Part shown: piece by piece, positions 61,324 to 64,000 of the stretch
How positions within the stretch are numbered: the stretch's first letter is position 1
How the letters are laid out: every line of letters starts with the position of its first letter
Assembly: GCA_045630965.1 (NCBI GenBank)
Contig: JAZQTU010000042.1
Span: 124,001-188,000, forward strand
DNA: 64,000 nucleotides
Reading direction: 5' to 3'
Origin: HGM04593 sp045630965
Lineage (GTDB): Bacteria > Bacteroidota > Bacteroidia > Bacteroidales > Bacteroidaceae
The notes under the pieces: model-generated
Seen by the model: the letters and a program-made list of their open reading frames with translations, nothing else
What the model was told of the DNA's origin: nothing
The model's database searches: none
Position numbers and translations under genes: made by a program

Positions 61324-63099
61324 ATGGAAAAGGAAATTAAATTCAGTTTGGTCTATCGCGACATGTTCCAATCATCGGGAAAATTCCAACCTCTGGCCGA
61401 TCAATTGGAGAAAGTTGCACCGGCTATAATAGAGTTGGGATGCTTCTCACGAGTTGAAACAAACGGAGGTGCATTTGAGCAGGTAAATCTCATGGCAGGT
61501 GAAAACCCCAACAACGCCGTAAGACGTTTTACCAAGCCATTCAACGATGCAGGCATACAGACACACATGCTTGACAGAGCTTTGAATGCATTAAGGATGT
61601 TCCCGGCACCTGCTGATGTAAGAAAATTGATGTATAAGGTCAAGAAGGCACAAGGTGTAGACATTACAAGAATTTTCTGTGGCTTGAACGACACAAGAAA
61701 CATTATACCGTCAATCAAGTATGCTCTTGAAGCCGGTATGATTCCACAAGCAACTCTATGTATTACCTCATCTCCAATACATACTGTAGAATATTACAGC
61801 AATATTGCTGACGATCTTATAGATGCTGGAGCACAGGAAATCTGCCTCAAGGACATGGCCGGTATCGGCCGTCCCGATTTCCTTGGACGACTTGTAAAGA
61901 GTATTAAAGAGAAACACCCCGAAATCATCATACAATACCATGGACATAGTGGCCCTGGATTGTCGATGGCCTCAATACTGGAGGTGTGCAAGAACGGCTG
62001 TGATATAATCGACACTGCTGTTGAACCTTTATCATGGGGAAAAGTTCATCCAGATATTATCAGTGTTCAAGCAATGCTCAAAGATGCAGGTTTCAAGGTA
62101 CCGGAAATAAACATGAACGCGTACATGAAAGTACGTAGCTTGACACAAGAGTTCATAGACGACTGGATGGGTGTTTTTATGGACAACAACAATAAATTGA
62201 TGAGTTCACTATTGCTGACCAGCGGCCTCCCAGGCGGTATGATGGGTTCAATGATGTCCGACCTTGCCGGTGTACACAAAGGCATAAACGGCATTCTGCA
62301 GAGCAAAGGCAAGCCGACATACACACTTGATGAACTCATGGTGGAACTGTTCAATGAAGTTGCATATGTATGGCCACGTGTAGGATACCCTCCTCTCGTA
62401 ACACCATTCAGCCAATATGTAAAGAATATAGCTCTTATGAACCTGTTGTCACGCGCACAGGACGAACCACGCTTCAGTCGTATGGACGAGAGTATGTGGG
62501 GAATGATTCTTGGCAAGAGCGGACGTCTTCCCGGTGAAGTAGCGCCAGAAATTAAAGAACTTGCAAAAGAAAAAGGCTTCGAGTTCACCGATGCAGACCC
62601 ACAGACATTCTATCCTGATGCACTGGAAAAATACCGCAAGGAAATGGAAGAACTTGGATGGGATACAGGGCAGGACGACGAAGAACTGTGGGAATTCGCA
62701 ATGCATGAGCGACAATACCGTGATTACAAAAGCGGTGTTGCCAAAGAGCGTTTCCTGGCAGACATAGAAAAAGCCAAAGATAGTGCAATGGCAAGCAAAG
62801 GTGTCAGCCTTGAGGAGATTAAAGCTATCAAACATGCTAAAGCAGACCCGATTGTCGCCCCAGAAAAAGGACAAATCATTTGGGAAGTTGTTGTTGAGGG
62901 AGAATCATCTGCCCCAGCCATTGGCAAGCACTACTCTGCCGACGAACTTTTCTGCACCATCATAACACCATGGGGTGAACTTCAACCGGTTGCCACAGGG
63001 CTTGGTGGACGCGTTGTTGAAGTCTGTGCAAAACAGGGAGACCATGTCAGAAGAGGCGAAATAATTGCCTACCTGCAACGAGACGAACTTTTCAAATAA
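61324..63099 (+). CDS. Biotin-dependent-type carboxyltransferase lacking the biotin lysine
   Basis: 591 residues from the ATG at 61324 (MEKEIKFSLVYRDMFQSS). Residues 1 to about 290 form a carboxyltransferase TIM barrel as in oxaloacetate decarboxylase alpha and pyruvate carboxylase: Y11-R12-D13, K176 in CLKDMAG (the carbamylated Lys), metal ligands H206 and H208 in YHGHSGPG. A PYC/OADA-type domain follows (GLPGGMMGSMM). The last ~75 residues resemble a biotinyl domain (IVAPEKGQIIWEVVVEGE, then GRVVEVCAKQGDHVRRGEIIAYL), but where EAMKM should be there is ITPWGEL, so no lysine can be biotinylated. It may use a separate carrier protein or have another role. Partner decarboxylase subunits are not in the window. 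Confidence 0.85.
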   Translation: MEKEIKFSLVYRDMFQSSGKFQPLADQLEKVAPAIIELGCFSRVETNGGAFEQVNLMAGENPNNAVRRFTKPFNDAGIQTHMLDRALNALRMFPAPADVRKLMYKVKKAQGVDITRIFCGLNDTRNIIPSIKYALEAGMIPQATLCITSSPIHTVEYYSNIADDLIDAGAQEICLKDMAGIGRPDFLGRLVKSIKEKHPEIIIQYHGHSGPGLSMASILEVCKNGCDIIDTAVEPLSWGKVHPDIISVQAMLKDAGFKVPEINMNAYMKVRSLTQEFIDDWMGVFMDNNNKLMSSLLLTSGLPGGMMGSMMSDLAGVHKGINGILQSKGKPTYTLDELMVELFNEVAYVWPRVGYPPLVTPFSQYVKNIALMNLLSRAQDEPRFSRMDESMWGMILGKSGRLPGEVAPEIKELAKEKGFEFTDADPQTFYPDALEKYRKEMEELGWDTGQDDEELWEFAMHERQYRDYKSGVAKERFLADIEKAKDSAMASKGVSLEEIKAIKHAKADPIVAPEKGQIIWEVVVEGESSAPAIGKHYSADELFCTIITPWGELQPVATGLGGRVVEVCAKQGDHVRRGEIIAYLQRDELFK

Positions 63100-63101
63100 T
63101 C

Positions 63102-63145
63102 ATAAAGGAAAACGGTAACAATTTCTTGTTACCGTTTTCCTTTAT
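63102..63145. terminator. 20-bp perfect palindromic terminator
   Basis: Arms 63102-63121 and 63126-63145 are perfectly complementary with a TTTC loop. The right arm contains the stop codon (TTA at 63129-63131) of the convergent EamA gene, while the carboxyltransferase stop ends 2 nt before the left arm. Confidence 0.85.
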
Positions 63146-64000
63146 TTATTATGTAGATACCTATCGTGGCCAAACCTGCAGCTACGAGATATTTCCAATA
63201 GAAAGGTTCGTCAAGACATAGACATGACGTCATTGCACCTACCACAGGTATCAAAGAATTGTAGATTGCCACCTTGCCTACAGGATTGCAACTGAGCAAT
63301 TTGTTGTACAAGGCAAATCCCAGTGTCGATATACACACCAACAGTCCAAGTATCACAGCACCAGTAAATGTAATAACAGGTAAATTACCGCCAAGAATAA
63401 CTCCTGGAAAGACAAGGAAAGCACCTCCTATGGCAAGACTATAGCCTGTAGCAACAAAGACATCGGCATGTTTTCCCAGACCTCGGGTCATAAGACCAGC
63501 AAAAGCGGCACACATGGCATTCAGGACAATCATACCATCGCCTATCATCGTAAATTCTCCACTGGCACCGTTACCCATATTCAAGGCAAGTATACCTACA
63601 AAACCGACTGCACATCCTGTTATCTTTTTAATTGTCAGTTTATCACTCTTGAAAAAGAGACATGCAAGGAGTACAAGCATAAATACACCCAATGAATTGA
63701 GTATTGCTGCACGTGCACCATCACTGTGAGAAAGACCGATATAAAAGAAGGCATAATGCAAAGATGTATTCAGCAATGCAAAAAGAAGGATATACAATAC
63801 CCCACCACTGCTATTAACCTTGAAACTGCGTCCAAAGATACGCGCTATAATAAGTATAAGTGTTCCTGAAATAAAAAAACGTATGCCAGCAAAGAGCATC
63901 TTGCTTCCTGTCATGGCTGTAGTTATGCCGAATTCCGCAAATCCAAGTTTGATGAGCGGATATGCCCATCCCCAGGATATCGCTGCAGAGAGTGCAAATA
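63129..64000 (-). CDS. EamA/DMT family transporter, 5' end outside window
   Basis: Partial. The frame is open to the right edge: beyond the in-frame ATG at 63914 it continues with FALSAAISWGWAYPLIKLGF, the typical first helix of EamA proteins, so the true start lies outside. About 290 residues are visible, with 9-10 membrane segments and two EamA repeats (the second includes PVVGAMTSCLCLDEPFYWKYLVAAG, i.e. the conserved P-x-x-x-x-L-x-x-x-E-P ending). It likely exports or imports a small metabolite; substrate unknown. It converges on the carboxyltransferase gene. Confidence 0.85.
   Translation of the reverse strand, partial: FALSAAISWGWAYPLIKLGFAEFGITTAMTGSKMLFAGIRFFISGTLILIIARIFGRSFKVNSSGGVLYILLFALLNTSLHYAFFYIGLSHSDGARAAILNSLGVFMLVLLACLFFKSDKLTIKKITGCAVGFVGILALNMGNGASGEFTMIGDGMIVLNAMCAAFAGLMTRGLGKHADVFVATGYSLAIGGAFLVFPGVILGGNLPVITFTGAVILGLLVCISTLGFALYNKLLSCNPVGKVAIYNSLIPVVGAMTSCLCLDEPFYWKYLVAAGLATIGIYIINKGKR

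Overview
The window is chromosomal DNA from a Bacteroidales bacterium (Bacteroides/Phocaeicola/Prevotella-like). Supporting signs are Bacteroidetes-type promoters (TTTG, 19-21 nt, TAnnTTTG), weak or absent Shine-Dalgarno sequences, a fused LpxC-FabZ enzyme, a gene order prfA-pyrF-lpxD-lpxC/fabZ-lpxA-orf-miaA, and families typical of the group (DUF4301, DUF4919, DUF1573, BspA-type repeat protein, GH33 sialidase with GEVED-like and InlB-like modules). No complete mobile element, phage, rRNA or CRISPR array was seen; the only RNA gene recognised is a tRNA-Thr(CGT).

Layout. 1-5.7 kb: sialidase cut by the left edge, GNAT acetyltransferase, tRNA-Thr, peptide (POT) transporter. 5.9-14 kb: purM, then one long co-directional block prfA-pyrF-lpxD-lpxC/fabZ-lpxA-orf-miaA linking translation, pyrimidine and lipid A synthesis. 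14-23 kb: radical SAM protein with an AraC regulator, DUF4301, an RSH (ppGpp) protein whose hydrolase domain is degenerate, DUF1573, LysR and a DASS anion transporter. 23-29 kb: fabD, cytoplasmic GH13 enzyme, DUF4919, BspA-like surface protein. 29-34.7 kb: the aspT-aspD aspartate/alanine exchange operon and an OPT transporter. 34.7-35.4 kb: a gene-free stretch of repeats and hairpins. 35.4-38 kb: trmN6, VanZ-like, lipid kinase. 38-46.9 kb: lon-tgt-lpt permease-DEAD helicase-gamma carbonic anhydrase-DPP IV. 47-52 kb: clpC and htpG. 52-55.3 kb: two stand-alone PD-(D/E)XK nuclease-fold proteins flanking holA, and a nitrilase-family amidase. 55.4-61 kb: three paralogous acyl-activating enzymes. 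61-64 kb: a carboxyltransferase related to oxaloacetate decarboxylase alpha/PycB, and an EamA transporter cut by the right edge.

The most interesting signals: (1) a full-consensus sigma-54 (-24/-12) sequence in front of clpC and a one-mismatch version in front of the next chaperone gene, htpG, suggesting RpoN control of protein quality control; (2) a carboxyltransferase whose C-terminal biotinyl-like domain lacks the biotin-accepting lysine; (3) a Tgt without its zinc-binding cysteines; (4) long near-perfect palindromes between convergent genes whose two arms carry both stop codons; (5) a family of intergenic hairpin repeats near 3.75, 34.7-35.3 and 57.1-57.3 kb plus a 119-nt long imperfect hairpin at 34.9 kb; (6) face-to-face -7 boxes forming a perfect inverted repeat between holA and its divergent nuclease-like neighbour. 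All functional statements are from reading translated sequence and motifs; no database search was run.
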